Assembly: GCA_021773835.1 (NCBI GenBank)
Contig: JAJFJQ010000008.1
Coordinates: forward strand, 1 to 64,000
Length of the DNA: 64,000 nucleotides
DNA from: Gammaproteobacteria bacterium
GTDB lineage: Bacteria > Pseudomonadota > Gammaproteobacteria > Ga0077536
Direction: 5' to 3'
The notes below the pieces were generated by a model. The model searched no databases, had not been told where the DNA came from, and saw only the letters and a program-made list of their open reading frames with translations. This document shows, one piece after another, positions 1 to 7,828 of this stretch (its first letter is position 1; every line of letters starts with the position of its first letter). Both the position numbers and the translations under genes were made by a program.

Positions 1-14
1 TTGACAGCGTCCGG

Positions 15-39
15 AACCTCCCCCGATTTTGCGTACACC
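15..39 (+). repeat. IS left terminal inverted repeat
   Basis: The segment ends in TTTTGCGTACACC and contains a run of five C. It matches the reverse complement of 1251-1276 at about 21 of 26 positions, with the inner 13 bases identical. It lies just upstream of the transposase ribosome-binding site. Confidence 0.85.
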
Positions 40-67
40 TAATGACAAATTTATTAGGAGTAAGCAG

Positions 68-397
68 ATGGTTCGCAAGAAACGATACGATTTTTACGGG
101 GATGACTTTAAAGCGACAGCGGTAGCACTAGGGGCATTACCTGGCGTTGAATCACGAGCAGTCGCTGGTGTTCTCGATATTCATCCGGTCATGCTTTACC
201 GTTGGAAGAAAGAATTACGGGACGGGAAGATAATGGCTACCAATAATAGCAGCACGCTGAATAGTGAGATGAAACGGGAGTTGTCGCGATTACGTCGTGT
301 GGAACGAGACCATGAGCGCTTGAAACAAGAGCACGAGCTATTAAAAAAAAGCATCCAGTACTCTTTAGCTCAAAAAAAGAAATCTTCGCTTGGATAG
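68..397 (+). CDS. IS3-family transposase OrfA (DNA-binding subunit)
   Basis: A 109-residue protein. The start at 68 is chosen because AGGAG at 56-60 lies 7 bases upstream; an upstream TTG in the same frame has no such site. Residues 5-55 form the helix-turn-helix of the IS3/IS150 OrfA family (typical segment MLYRWKKELRDGK). The C-terminal third, rich in Leu, Arg and Glu, is the predicted coiled coil used for multimerisation. OrfA alone binds the element ends; most transposase is made as an OrfA-OrfB fusion by frameshifting at 373-379. Confidence 0.92.
   Translation: MVRKKRYDFYGDDFKATAVALGALPGVESRAVAGVLDIHPVMLYRWKKELRDGKIMATNNSSTLNSEMKRELSRLRRVERDHERLKQEHELLKKSIQYSLAQKKKSSLG
373..379 (+). promoter_or_regulatory. 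Programmed -1 ribosomal frameshift heptamer
   Basis: A AAA AAG sits in the correct phase of OrfA (codons CAA AAA AAG), 18 bases before the OrfA stop. This is the classic -1 slippery heptamer, also used in dnaX. Slipping back one base enters the OrfB frame, which is open through this point and gives the family-typical junction KKEIFAWIESQRG. A second A8 run at 343-350 is farther upstream and less suitably phased. Confidence 0.8.
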
Positions 398-411
398 AGA
401 GTCAACGGGGG

Positions 412-1230
412 GTGTATTCGTTGGCGATGATGTTTCGATTATATGATGTGAGTCGGACCGGTTATTACAGCTGGCGAGAGCGAGGCGCATCGAGGCACAG
501 TGAACGAGACGGAGAATTGTTGGGTGCGATAGAACGGGTATTCGGAAAGGCAGATGGTTTGTACGGTAGCCCGAAGGTGACCCATGCGTTACGCGAAGAA
601 GGGTTTGTGGTTGGAGAGAACCGTGTGGCGCGATTGATGCGAGAAAACGAGTTGGTGGCGCGTTGTGCACGGATCTACCGACGGCACGCGGGATTAAATC
701 GGTTTTTTGGCCGTATAGGTAACGAGATCCGAGATAAGGAGGCGACAGGGCCGGATCAGATCTGGGTAGGCGATGTGACGTATATTGAAGTGAATGGAGT
801 TTGGCGCTACTTGGCGATGGTGATGGACTTATATTCGCGGAAGATCGTGGGTTGGTCGTTGTCTAGGAGACGAGACGTGAGTTTATCGTTGACGGCATTT
901 AAGCGCGCGACAAGGAAACGAATGTCAACGTCGGGACTATACTTTCATTCAGACCGAGGCGCTGAGTATGTGGCGACGAAGTATCAAGACTGGCTAAAGT
1001 CTCAGGGTGTGATCCAAAGCATGAACCGTAAAGGAAAGATGAATGATAACGCGACGATGGAGTCGTTTTTCCACAACTTCAAGGCAGAGCGATTACATCG
1101 CAACGAATTTATGACGGACAAAGAACTCCGGGCAACGGTGTCGAGTTATGTATCGTTTTACAACGCACGACGATTACACTCATCACTAGGGTACATTTCA
1201 CCGAACGCTTATGAAGTGAAGGCAGCTTAA
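412..1230 (+). CDS. IS3-family transposase OrfB (DDE integrase core)
   Basis: Catalytic subunit with an N-terminal HTH_21-like segment followed by an rve/RNase H fold. The triad is visible: Asp in WVGDVTYIEV, Asp in YFHSDRGAEY, and Glu in NATMESFF exactly 35 residues after the second Asp. The C-terminal YNARRLHSSLGYISP is a family hallmark. The GTG at 412 may initiate alone, but the frame is open farther upstream and the active product is expected to be the OrfAB fusion starting at 68. No internal stop or deletion is seen. Confidence 0.93.
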   Translation: MYSLAMMFRLYDVSRTGYYSWRERGASRHSERDGELLGAIERVFGKADGLYGSPKVTHALREEGFVVGENRVARLMRENELVARCARIYRRHAGLNRFFGRIGNEIRDKEATGPDQIWVGDVTYIEVNGVWRYLAMVMDLYSRKIVGWSLSRRRDVSLSLTAFKRATRKRMSTSGLYFHSDRGAEYVATKYQDWLKSQGVIQSMNRKGKMNDNATMESFFHNFKAERLHRNEFMTDKELRATVSSYVSFYNARRLHSSLGYISPNAYEVKAA

Positions 1231-1250
1231 GATGGCTGAAGATAACAACC

Positions 1251-1276
1251 GGTGTACGCAAAACTGGGGGAACATC
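1251..1276 (-). repeat. IS right terminal inverted repeat
   Basis: Begins GGTGTACGCAAAA and mirrors the left end. It lies 20 bases after the OrfB stop. Its outer part overlaps a perfect 5-bp G/C arm palindrome (GGGGGAACATCCCCC, 1266-1280), which could fold as a hairpin at the element boundary. Confidence 0.85.
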
Positions 1277-1377
1277 CCCCTTCTTGCGCTAACGTTCCAG
1301 TCCGCTACTATCAAACGCATGTTTTCTCGACGTCAGGCAGCTAAATGATTCGTGCGTCATAAATCCAACGGATTAGA

Positions 1378-1727
1378 ATGAGTGAACCTGACGCAATCCA
1401 GGCTATATACGCCGTTCGAGAAGTGGCCGCGAGCGATTCAATGAACTTCATAGCACTAGTGTCGGCGTATCTCGCAGTTACCTATTTTGTAGGAACCAAA
1501 TCACCAAATTTCCAAACCTGGGCCATCACCGGGCTGTACTCCGTGTGGGTAATTGCGCCAATTATGGTGGCTTACATAACAACCTCGGATATTAATAGTT
1601 TGGATGACCCCGATTTCCATCCAATGCTTCGGTATCCAAAATGTTACCGTTTGTAATGGCCGCGTCTTGGCTGATCAGTATTATCTTCATGTTTCAGATA
1701 CGGAAGAACGCTAATGACAACACCTAA
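1378..1727 (+). pseudogene. Small membrane protein gene with a homopolymer frameshift
   Basis: The first frame (1378-1656) encodes 92 residues with two hydrophobic helices and stops with the odd tail YPKCYRL. Shifting by one base at the A4 run around 1638-1641 opens a second frame that adds MLPFVMAASWLISIIFMF, a convincing membrane helix, then QIRKNANDNT and a stop at 1725-1727. One lost A would explain the break. The restored end overlaps the start of the next gene by 14 bases, as in a coupled pair. Function is unknown; either a real mutation or a sequencing error is possible. Confidence 0.6.
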
Positions 1728-2289
1728 AACAAAACCGCCACCTAAAGTTGAAATATCCAAATGGTTGACTTTGCTGACGAATCTGGCAGTACTAGGTGGC
1801 TTGGTCTTAGTAGCATACGAATTGAATCAAAATGCTGAACTCGCACGTACGGCGTTCATAAACGAAGGAAGCGCGTTTGAGAATAATCTTTGGCTCGGAT
1901 TAATGGGGAGTGCGCCTTCCGAGGTCATAGAGCGATCCGTAGCGTGTCCCGAAAAGATGAGTTATTCGGACTTTGTAGCAATGGACTCCTATTTGTATAC
2001 AGGACTCAACACCGTCTATCGTAGCTACGAGATCGCTCATGAAGGGCTTTTTACAGAATCTCAATGGAAGTCAGAAGCAGATACTTACGTTCATTGGTAT
2101 TTGGGAGATAAATTTAGCCGCGCATGGTGGGAAAATTCGAAGTTTTATTTCGAAGAAGAATTTTACTCGCACGTAGACGTGATACTCGCGAAGGAAGGAA
2201 TTAGTATGCTGCAAGCTTGGAAAAATCTTAGAGTGAGATTAGGTTTAGCAGACACTGTACTAGGGGCGGACACCAAAGCGTGCGGGTGA
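1714..2289 (+). CDS. Membrane-anchored hypothetical protein, paralogue family A
   Basis: 191 residues. One N-terminal membrane helix (about residues 18-38) is followed by the pattern AYELNQNAELARTAF and a mostly helical soluble domain with conserved Trp residues. The layout (helix, then E/Q-x-x-x-N, then a helical domain of about 130 residues) is shared with the genes at 10836 and 16669 in this window. I know the family only as uncharacterised. It overlaps the restored end of the frameshifted gene upstream, suggesting coupling. An attC-like sequence follows at once. Confidence 0.75.
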   Translation: MTTPKTKPPPKVEISKWLTLLTNLAVLGGLVLVAYELNQNAELARTAFINEGSAFENNLWLGLMGSAPSEVIERSVACPEKMSYSDFVAMDSYLYTGLNTVYRSYEIAHEGLFTESQWKSEADTYVHWYLGDKFSRAWWENSKFYFEEEFYSHVDVILAKEGISMLQAWKNLRVRLGLADTVLGADTKACG

Positions 2290-2346
2290 CAAAGGGATAT
2301 TGCGCGTAACGAGGGGAGGTGCCTGCAGGTTATCCCAACGTTAGAT
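2286..2346 (+). repeat. Integron attC-like recombination site (candidate)
   Basis: 61 bases starting at the upstream stop codon. The right-hand part GGTTATCCCAACGTTAGAT resembles the L-prime/R-prime half of attC sites, including the core GTTAGAT that fits GTTRRRY. Near the left end, GGGATA plus TGC can pair with GCA and TATCCC, leaving a few unpaired bases as attC hairpins do, and TGAC roughly mirrors the GTTA core. A diverged copy of the right half occurs at 3172-3190 (16 of 19 identical). No integrase gene is in the window. Confidence 0.35.
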
Positions 2347-2406
2347 GTGCCCTGTAGAACAGACGGCATCCTAATTCCGTATCTTTGAAATTGAAGGACC
2401 GTAAGA

Positions 2407-3057
2407 ATGAAATTGCACAGCTCGTTTGGCCCGAACCCTCGAACGGTACGAATGGTGATGATAGAAAAGGGGCTATCTCTAGCTACCGAGGAGCTTGATA
2501 TTTATGCGGGGGAGAATCGATCCCCAGCGTACCTGAAGAAAAATCCCGGAGGTCAAATGCCGGCGCTGGAATTGGACGACGGCACGATAGTCGCGGAAAC
2601 AATTCCGATCTGTGAATACTTGGAAGAACTCTATCCACGTCCAGCAGTCATTGGTGAAACACCCCAAGAACGTGCAGTTACGCGAATGTGGTTACGACGC
2701 GTAGAGCTGAACATAACGGAGCACATGTACAACGGCTTCCGCTACGCGGAAGGCCTTCCTATCCTGAAAGATCGATTGTATTGCATACCGGAAGCGGCTG
2801 ACGGGCTGAAAAAGAAAGCGTATTTCGGTCGAAAATGGTTGAATGATCTAATCGGTGATCGTACGTACATTGCAGGTGACCGCGTGTCAATTGCCGACAT
2901 CGTCCTCTACTGTTGTATGGACTACTGCAAAGACAACGGTCAAGTGCTAGACGCGGACTTACCGAAACTCAGCAAATGGTTCAAGAATATGAACGAATCA
3001 TCCACAGCCAAATCTAGTTTGCATAAGGATTCCGAAGCTATGGGCATAGCCGGCTGA
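2407..3057 (+). CDS. Glutathione S-transferase family protein
   Basis: 216 residues, normal for cytosolic GSTs. The N-terminal thioredoxin-like domain (1-80) shows SSFGPNPRTVRMVMIEKGL, the cis-Pro loop GGQMPAL, and the glutathione-binding VAETIPICEYLEE. The C-terminal all-helical domain (90-205) contains GDRVSIADIVLY, the conserved N-capping/hydrophobic-staple region. The family conjugates or removes glutathione on electrophiles; the substrate is not predictable. AGGA at 2395-2398 fits the start. It stands alone between two attC-like half-sites, consistent with a mobile single-gene unit. Confidence 0.92.
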   Translation: MKLHSSFGPNPRTVRMVMIEKGLSLATEELDIYAGENRSPAYLKKNPGGQMPALELDDGTIVAETIPICEYLEELYPRPAVIGETPQERAVTRMWLRRVELNITEHMYNGFRYAEGLPILKDRLYCIPEAADGLKKKAYFGRKWLNDLIGDRTYIAGDRVSIADIVLYCCMDYCKDNGQVLDADLPKLSKWFKNMNESSTAKSSLHKDSEAMGIAG

Positions 3058-3414
3058 ATCTCCGCGTTGCATGGCATGCCTTACCAGGGGAAGAAAACCT
3101 GGCAACTTACAGGCAAACTTTCCTCAGCGACCGCTCGAGTTTCGCGTCACAGTGCTGACCTGTAAGCTGGGGGTTATCCGAACTTTAGGTATTTCGGCAA
3201 AACCTACATGAATTGGGATGCGATTGGTGGGCGGGCGCGAAAGGTACCTTCGTCCTTGAAGCTCAAAAGTGGGTCGGGAGACAGTTCGAAAAATCGGATC
3301 TGGAGTCCGACTATTGGGAATTGGAATAATAGTTAGATTTTCAACCAAAGTGCAACAGCTACCTAACCAATGCATCATGCTGCCGGTTATGCGGGCTTTA
3401 GATGAGTCCGTAAA
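3058..3414. other. Non-coding spacer with hairpins, attC-like half-site and gene remnant
   Basis: 357 bases without a convincing gene. It holds a CCAGG/CCTGG hairpin (3084-3102) after the GST gene, an 8-bp inverted repeat CTTACAGG/CCTGTAAG (3106-3113 and 3159-3166), and GGTTATCCGAACTTTAGGT (3172-3190), nearly the attC-like half-site at 2328-2346. From 3208 the sequence reads MNWDAIG, the start of the paralogue family seen at 16669, then falls out of frame. A second frame ends in FEKSDLESDYWELE and a stop at 3329. This looks like a decayed coding remnant. Confidence 0.4.
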
Positions 3415-3702
3415 ATGAAACTAGTTAAAGCGACTATTTTAATTACGGGTTTAATTATGTCGGCGAGTATCGATGCGCTTGTTCTAGGTGATATTGAAAA
3501 ACTCGCAGCGAAAGAAGCTGGCTGCTCCAGCAAAACACCCTGTCAAGTGACTGTGAGCCGAGTCGATGGAAAGTTTATGGCACAGGTAAAAAGAAGCAGT
3601 TTTATTTCGCCTGAAGGGGTACTGAAATTTCTAGCCGGTAGCACTGTCTATTACACCTTTAGCTCAAACGGTATCCTGATCAACACCAACAATACCACTT
3701 AA
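3415..3702 (+). CDS. Small secreted hypothetical protein
   Basis: 95 residues. Residues 1-22 form a signal peptide (MKLVKATILITGLIMSASIDA), then a mature domain of about 70 residues with a Cys pair (GCSSKTPC) likely to form a periplasmic disulfide and a beta-rich C-terminus (STVYYTFSSNGILIN). I recognise no family. There is no strong ribosome-binding site, and neighbours on both sides are more than 250 bases away, so it is a single-gene unit. Confidence 0.55.
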   Translation: MKLVKATILITGLIMSASIDALVLGDIEKLAAKEAGCSSKTPCQVTVSRVDGKFMAQVKRSSFISPEGVLKFLAGSTVYYTFSSNGILINTNNTT

Positions 3703-3972
3703 ACATCCGCTCAGAACGTGTATGGAAAAGTCACGTAATAAGCGTATTTACAGTGACTGAAATATTGGCGGCCTCATTCCTTAACTTTCTTCCGCCGGCT
3801 AGCCGCATGACTGCAGTTCGGCAGGTCATGATTTGATGTGATATTTTGTTAGGAGTCCTAGTGCTTATAGGTTGGATCTTAACAATTCACCGCCTAGGTA
3901 CTCTATTCTGCTTGAATTGATATGTTGCTTTTTTGCTGTCAGAATTTGCCCGAAATTTGGATGTCCCGTTAA

Positions 3973-4278
3973 ATGAAAAACACTACATTGCTTGTGATAA
4001 GCGTAGCCGCTTTCTTCGCATTGCTGCTATTTGCAAGATCGGTTCAAATTGAAAAAGTCGCTCTCGCCGAAGGAAAGATGGAAGAATGCCACCTAGGCAT
4101 TGGTAGCGCAGAAATAAAAGGGGCAATCGAGAAAAATTTAGTAGATTTACGAGAGTCGTTACCGGAAACATACGCTTCAACAATAGCGGTTAAAGAAGAA
4201 CTCGGCCATGTTACTGAAGCGGTCGCAGCTACAAAACGCTCAATCGAGAATCTTGAACGAAAAGCTTGTAAACATTAA
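3973..4278 (+). CDS. Small membrane-anchored or secreted helical protein
   Basis: 101 residues. The N-terminus MKNTTLLVISVAAFFALLLF is a signal anchor; the rest is charged and helical with heptad-like spacing (VDLRESLPE, VTEAVAATKRSIENLER) and two Cys residues that could pair. The topology implies a periplasmic coiled-coil stub. No family recognised. It is flanked by long A+T-rich spacers (3703-3972 and 4279-4763). Confidence 0.5.
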   Translation: MKNTTLLVISVAAFFALLLFARSVQIEKVALAEGKMEECHLGIGSAEIKGAIEKNLVDLRESLPETYASTIAVKEELGHVTEAVAATKRSIENLERKACKH

Positions 4279-4763
4279 AGGTACTAGTCGGTGAGCAATC
4301 TCTAGAATAAGAATACACGTAGGGCATCTACAAAGTTTTTAAGCTAATTTCATTGAACTGCTAATCCGAGTAGGTCGAAAATACTCACTGAAGAACATAA
4401 GATAACTACGCCCCGTCCCGACATTGCGTGTCTATCAGACACGCCCTACTACCATAGCTTCTCCTGTTGTATGCGGCGCGCCTACGTGTGTGATGAAGAC
4501 GCTTGTTCCGGTCAATCGTTCAAGCATAGGCATGACTGGTTTTTCAGGTGTTTTGTTAGTGCTAGCGAGGGATCGCTGGGACTGCCCTCCAAGCACATGG
4601 GGGACGCTGTTGAAATTGTTAATAACGCGCAGTAGTGGCTGCCGATCCCTTACAATATTCTCCGATCTGGTTCCGTAGAATCACTAATTCATCAGTGTCC
4701 CGAAAAAGCGAAATGGGCAGCACAGATCGTTCACCTATTTAATCCTATGCTTGGGTAGACAAC
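4279..4763. other. Long spacer, possibly a decayed minus-strand gene
   Basis: 485 bases. A plus-strand open frame at 4424-4678 has an atypical composition and no family signal. The opposite strand is open from 4680 down to a stop at 4435 and reads more like protein (for example MPMLERLTGTSVFITHVG), but two tandem stops precede it and no good start is present. I treat the stretch as a possible gene remnant with no assignable function. Confidence 0.3.
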
Positions 4764-5267
4764 ATGACCGAATCACAACAACACGACGACGTAAGTCAAC
4801 TACTGGGTCGATTTTTTCACGTGAATATTTGCGTGAGAGATATGGAGCGATCCATACGATTTTATGAGCGTCTTGGATTTCGCAAAGTTAACGATTTTAT
4901 TCTTGGCGGCGGCGAACCGAGTATTGGTGCAGCGCTCGGGGTAGAAGTTAAGCAGTTGCGCGGCGTGTTCATGCGCTTGGGTACCGAGCGTGACTCTCCG
5001 ATGATCGATCTTGTTCAGTTCGTCGATCCGCCGCCAGCAGGTGAACCGTATTCGAGCCTAAATAATGTCGGTATTTGCCGCATCGCGTTTTTGGTGAACG
5101 ATATCGACCAGGTGTACCAGGAACTCCAGGCGCAGGAGGTCGAATTTATCCGACCTTTACAGAAACTCGATGGCCCCAAAGGATCGAAAATTGGTGTGGT
5201 ATGTTTTAAGGACCCGGACGGCACAGTGCTAGAACTGCTTAGTAGCGAGATTGAAGCGATGGTGTAA
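4764..5267 (+). CDS. VOC-family (glyoxalase/dioxygenase-fold) protein
   Basis: 167 residues, one two-module vicinal oxygen chelate domain. The first module carries FFHVNICVRDMERSIRFYE, where His is a metal-ligand candidate; the second carries ICRIAFLVNDIDQVY, then FKDPDGTVLELL with the conserved C-terminal Glu ligand. The family includes glyoxalase I, fosfomycin-resistance proteins and extradiol dioxygenases; the reaction here is undetermined. Its start lies 485 bases after the previous gene, so it is probably transcribed alone. Confidence 0.88.
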   Translation: MTESQQHDDVSQLLGRFFHVNICVRDMERSIRFYERLGFRKVNDFILGGGEPSIGAALGVEVKQLRGVFMRLGTERDSPMIDLVQFVDPPPAGEPYSSLNNVGICRIAFLVNDIDQVYQELQAQEVEFIRPLQKLDGPKGSKIGVVCFKDPDGTVLELLSSEIEAMV

Positions 5268-5460
5268 CCGCCCTGGTGGGGAGCCGATCCTCGATGTTCT
5301 CGTAATGTATTTTACCGAATTTCTGGACTTGGCGGCTCACTACAATCCTTGCTGATTTCTTTAAGTTTGACTCGGAAAAAACAATTGGACAGATGCCTAC
5401 TTGGGCCATCGAGACCCATAAGTAGTAGTGGCCTCAGGAAATATAGGACAGACGCAAATT

Positions 5461-6105
5461 ATGAGTACAGAATTTGAGCGAGTACCAACGCAGGACGTGG
5501 TCCTAGTGTTAACCCATATTCAAAATGATTTCTGGCACCCGGACGGCCGTGGCTATGAATTCACTCGCGATACGTTGCCGTTTCCAGATACGAAAGAACG
5601 GATTGTTCGCGTCGCAGCCGTGAGTCGGAAACTCGGTATCCCGATAATCTTCCACAACGAAACCTTTCGTCCCGGTCATCCGGAGTTGCGCATTCGACGA
5701 GGTGGTTACGTTCGTGGCTCTGGTCGGGTTCTGCGGTTACCAGAGGAGAATATGGCAGTCCGGGGAGAGTGGGGTTCTCGAACGCTAGATGAACTTAAAC
5801 CACAGGACGACGATCGGGAGTTTGAGATTGATAACTCAAAAGTAGATCCGTTTACGTGTAGCGAGTTTTCGACGCTATTGGCAAATCTCAATCGGCATGT
5901 CGTTGTTCTGGCCGGCCTTGCAACAAATTTCGGAATTGAAATGACCGCTCGGAGCGCCAACGAGCGTGATTATGGGGTGATCGTTCTTTCCGACTGCGTC
6001 GACCGAATGCTTGGCGAATATAGTGAAATGACGATAACGGAGCTGCTTCCGTATTACGGACGGGTCATGACATCTGATGAGTTCATTTCGGAAGCCGGGG
6101 CGTAG
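5461..6105 (+). CDS. Isochorismatase-like protein lacking two catalytic residues
   Basis: 214 residues with an isochorismatase/nicotinamidase alpha-beta fold: VLTHIQNDF (19-24 region), the Lys loop NSKVDPF (Lys127), and the final strand-helix LAGLATNFGIEMTAR. In the active family the triad is Asp, Lys, Cys. Here the Asp position is His19 and the nucleophile Cys position is Gly158; only Lys127 remains. So the usual hydrolase chemistry is unlikely. The start at 5461 is preferred because an AGGA lies upstream and homology begins there. Confidence 0.85.
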   Translation: MSTEFERVPTQDVVLVLTHIQNDFWHPDGRGYEFTRDTLPFPDTKERIVRVAAVSRKLGIPIIFHNETFRPGHPELRIRRGGYVRGSGRVLRLPEENMAVRGEWGSRTLDELKPQDDDREFEIDNSKVDPFTCSEFSTLLANLNRHVVVLAGLATNFGIEMTARSANERDYGVIVLSDCVDRMLGEYSEMTITELLPYYGRVMTSDEFISEAGA

Positions 6106-6321
6106 GTAACGATGCGGTTGATGTCGCTATCGAACATGCGCATGGGCACCAATCCATCCTGTACGTAACACAGGAGCTCATTCCCCGGCATGCTCCTCGG
6201 TTTTTGAAACAAAGGGACAAGCATGGAATTTATGCGGCTAGGTTTTCGATCTATCCCTGCCCCTAAATTCTAGGATGCCGCTCATCCATAACTATCGTCG
6301 AGATAGCCGTGGCCAACTGTC

Positions 6322-6831
6322 CTATTCCAACGCTTTCCGCGCCGCTGCTGCCTTTTCCGCATCTTGCTCAACATGCCAGTTAAATTGGCAATGCGAAGCA
6401 CCCTGCATGATCGTCTGCGGTCGATCCAACACGGCCTTTTCATCCATGCCCTCAGTGAATGGATAATCCTGATAGCACACAAACATGAAACCGAGTTCCG
6501 GCGCGTCTAACGCTTTGTATAGCTCAGCGTACTGGCAACGCGTAACGCGAAACTTAAGCCTCTCTTCGGTCATCTCGTCAACTTCATAGTCGAGCACGTC
6601 GCCTTCGGCAAACATGTCCATTAACGCGCGCACACGTTTACCAAAATGCTCCCCGTCGTCCTTCCCGATCTCGGCGAATATGGCTTTGCCAAAGCTGCGA
6701 AAATGATCCCCTAGCGCATCACGCATCAACCGTTGCGCGCGCTCCTGTCCCATTTCATTAGCAAGCGCTTTCACAACGGGCACGAGCACGTCCGCCTGAG
6801 CCTTGTAGATTTCAAATGCTGTCGCGGTCAT
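6322..6831 (-). CDS. L-2-amino-thiazoline-4-carboxylate hydrolase-like protein
   Basis: 169 residues, alone on the minus strand, preceded by a good GGAGG site. The C-terminal half fits the AtcA-like family: FRVTRCQYAELYKALDAPEL with conserved Cys, LGFMFVCYQDYPF, then MQGASHCQFNWH. The characterised member opens the thiazoline ring on the way to L-cysteine, but most relatives have unknown substrates. The conserved Cys and His residues are all present, so it may be active. Confidence 0.75.
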   Translation of the reverse strand: MTATAFEIYKAQADVLVPVVKALANEMGQERAQRLMRDALGDHFRSFGKAIFAEIGKDDGEHFGKRVRALMDMFAEGDVLDYEVDEMTEERLKFRVTRCQYAELYKALDAPELGFMFVCYQDYPFTEGMDEKAVLDRPQTIMQGASHCQFNWHVEQDAEKAAAARKALE

Positions 6832-7223
6832 CGGCTTCCTCCACTTTGAATGTTGTGTTGGGTGTTCAACATAGCATAGCAGCGCGACGTCGTTAGACCT
6901 TATGCAGGGACACGAGCAAAAGGACAGGCACCTACATTAGCCATCGAAGCCATTAGATTTTGGCAATCTACGAAGATATTCTAGACCCTTAGCCCTCCAC
7001 AGCAGGTATGTTGGCCAACGATGAGTGGTGCGTATCGACGGTTAATCCGATCGTACTCGGGTTGTGACTTGGGTCCGAAATTATGCTGGTAGCACAGCCC
7101 CTATGTATAACAATGGTGGCCGCCGACGGACGACTCAGTCCAGCAAATATATTACGTGCGACAATACGTACTGGCGATAAATGCTTAGTTATCTGGCCTC
7201 AGAGAACAAATTGGAGACGCACC
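6832..7223. other. Intergenic region between divergent genes
   Basis: 392 bases between the minus-strand hydrolase-like gene and the RDD gene. It should hold the promoters of both. A GTTAGAC at 6893-6899 fits the attC core but has no matching partner, so I do not call a site. No RNA gene or ORF with family support is seen. Confidence 0.4.
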
Positions 7224-7643
7224 ATGAACGAAGAAGTTAAATATGTAGGCTTCTGGTTGCGAACATTAGCGACGGTTATTGATTCTATTTGGCTTTACGG
7301 AATTATCTACACAGCACTGTATTTCATAGTCGGTCCGGAATTATTTGATCCCGATATGCCCTATTCGATTACACAACTAGTTTTCGAGGTGATAATTCCA
7401 GCTGTGGTCGTAATGGCTTTTTGGATGTGGAAAGCAGCGACGCCAGGCAAGATGCTCTTGGGGATAAAAATTGTGGACGCAGAAACGTACGAAAAAGTAC
7501 CTGGAGGACGATTATTTTTGCGCTACGTTGCGTATTTCATCTCTATGATTCCACTACTTTTGGGATTTTTCTGGGTTGGATGGGACAAAAGGAAGCAAGG
7601 TTGGCACGACAAAATTGCGCGAACAGTTTTGATCAAAAACTAG
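7224..7643 (+). CDS. RDD-family membrane protein
   Basis: 139 residues with three membrane helices. FWLRTLATVIDSIW carries the Arg and Asp of the RDD signature in helix 1, and PGKMLLGIKIVD is the conserved loop after helix 2; GWHDKIARTVLIKN is the usual C-terminus. RDD proteins are small inner-membrane proteins; a few affect Na+/H+ transport, most are uncharacterised. The start at 7224 has TTGGAGAC upstream; a longer in-frame start at 7083 lacks homology and a ribosome site. Confidence 0.88.
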   Translation: MNEEVKYVGFWLRTLATVIDSIWLYGIIYTALYFIVGPELFDPDMPYSITQLVFEVIIPAVVVMAFWMWKAATPGKMLLGIKIVDAETYEKVPGGRLFLRYVAYFISMIPLLLGFFWVGWDKRKQGWHDKIARTVLIKN

Positions 7644-7828
7644 TATGTGTGGGTGAACACAAAAAACAATAGGGTAACGATCTCCATAGAAAAACTGTCC
7701 TTTCGAGAATTTTATATAAAATCGGAATGTGTACGAAAGAAAGTATCATCAAAGTTCGGATATAAGGCGGCTCATCGGAACGTTATATGGCAATGCCTGC
7801 ATCACCTCGTGTTCTCTAACCTCACACC

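Larger units (their letters stand above)
15..1276 (+). mobile_element. IS3-family insertion sequence, complete
   Basis: About 1.26 kb bounded by imperfect inverted repeats and holding the two overlapping reading frames of IS3-type elements. OrfA carries a helix-turn-helix and leucine-zipper-like region; OrfB carries an integrase catalytic domain with a D-D-35-E triad. OrfB is in the -1 frame relative to OrfA, as in this family. Both frames are intact, so the copy may be active. The outermost bases, subgroup and target duplication cannot be fixed by eye because the left end lies at the window edge. Confidence 0.9.

Noticed and set aside
4424-4678. Plus-strand open frame of 84 codons
   Set aside because: Unusual composition, no ribosome site, no family pattern, and the opposite strand is open over almost the same stretch.
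6893-6899. GTTAGAC as an attC core
   Set aside because: No pairing left half or L-prime box nearby; a seven-base match alone is expected by chance.
7083-7223. Extended N-terminus of the RDD protein
   Set aside because: No homology or ribosome site before 7224, which has TTGGAGAC upstream and matches the family start.
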